A stretch of DNA of 5,198 nucleotides from an uncultured Sphingomonadales bacterium (GTDB lineage Bacteria > Pseudomonadota > Alphaproteobacteria > Sphingomonadales > Sphingomonadaceae), in NCBI GenBank assembly GCA_903828025.1, contig CAIKKO010000506.1:1-5198 (forward strand). Direction: 5' to 3'. A program made the position numbers and the translations under genes. Positions within the stretch are counted from its first letter, which is position 1; every line of letters begins with the position of its first letter. Positions 5,103 through 5,198 of the stretch are shown here, in pieces. Under the pieces are notes generated by a model. That model did not search any database. It was not told the origin of the DNA and saw only the letters and a program-made list of their open reading frames with translations.

Positions 5103-5198
5103 TCAGAGGCCGACGGCAATGATCTCGCGGCCGTTGTAGTGCCCGCAGGCACCGCACAGCATGTGCGGGCGCTTCAGCTCACCGCAATTGGAGCATTC
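5103..5198 (-). CDS. rpmF: 50S ribosomal protein L32, C-terminal half (5' end outside window)
   Basis: Thirty-one C-terminal residues and the stop are visible on the minus strand, beginning ECSNCGELKRPHMLCGACGHY and ending IIAVGL. Bacterial L32 is about 55-60 residues, so roughly half is missing beyond the right edge. Four cysteines in a CxxC...CxxC zinc-ribbon pattern (Cys2, Cys5, Cys15 and Cys18 of the visible part) indicate the zinc-binding form of L32. L32 sits in the large ribosomal subunit near the exit tunnel region. Its position immediately before plsX is the usual one in proteobacteria, and the operon promoter is expected upstream, outside this window. Confidence 0.95.
   Translation of the reverse strand, partial: ECSNCGELKRPHMLCGACGHYNGREIIAVGL

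Noticed and set aside
4064..5122. 352-codon open frame on the plus strand opposite plsX
   Set aside because: It is a shadow of plsX with no family motif and His/Arg/Gly-rich composition typical of antisense frames in GC-rich genes.

Overview
The window is a high-GC bacterial chromosome segment with dense, ordinary coding. It holds eight genes in two convergent blocks. The minus-strand order rpmF - plsX - fabH - ihfA - merR-type regulator is a classic alphaproteobacterial arrangement. The GC-rich codon use and the N-terminus of the IHF alpha subunit (MRSVGTLTRADLAES) suggest Sphingomonadales (Sphingomonas/Novosphingobium/Erythrobacter-like). That taxonomic placement is inference from familiarity, not from a search.

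Plus strand, left part: the C-terminal part of a DinG/Rad3-type superfamily 2 helicase runs in from the left edge (1-1292). Its stop codon overlaps the GTG start of a SixA-type phosphohistidine phosphatase (1289-1834). After 26 bases comes a 73-codon gene that resembles the DUF3658 family (1861-2082). It has clearly lower GC (about 54%) than its neighbours. A GC-rich hairpin at 2131-2150, of the type often dispersed between genes in alphaproteobacteria, lies in the 79-base convergent gap.

Minus strand, right part (read from right to left): the C-terminal half of ribosomal protein L32 (rpmF), then plsX (acyl-ACP:phosphate acyltransferase) and fabH (beta-ketoacyl-ACP synthase III). The last two overlap by ATGA. 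A 117-base spacer with a candidate promoter and a 14-base perfect palindrome follows, then ihfA (IHF alpha) and a small cysteine-free MerR-family regulator 13 bases downstream. The block couples a ribosomal protein to entry into phospholipid synthesis (PlsX) and fatty acid synthesis (FabH). The ihfA-merR pair can probably also be transcribed from its own promoter.

I found no mobile element, CRISPR array, tRNA, rRNA or evidence of a novel multi-gene system. The items most worth a second look are the low-GC DUF3658-like gene, the palindrome in the ihfA promoter region, the dispersed-repeat-like hairpin, an 18-base perfect palindrome inside fabH, and two translation-initiation oddities (fabH and plsX).
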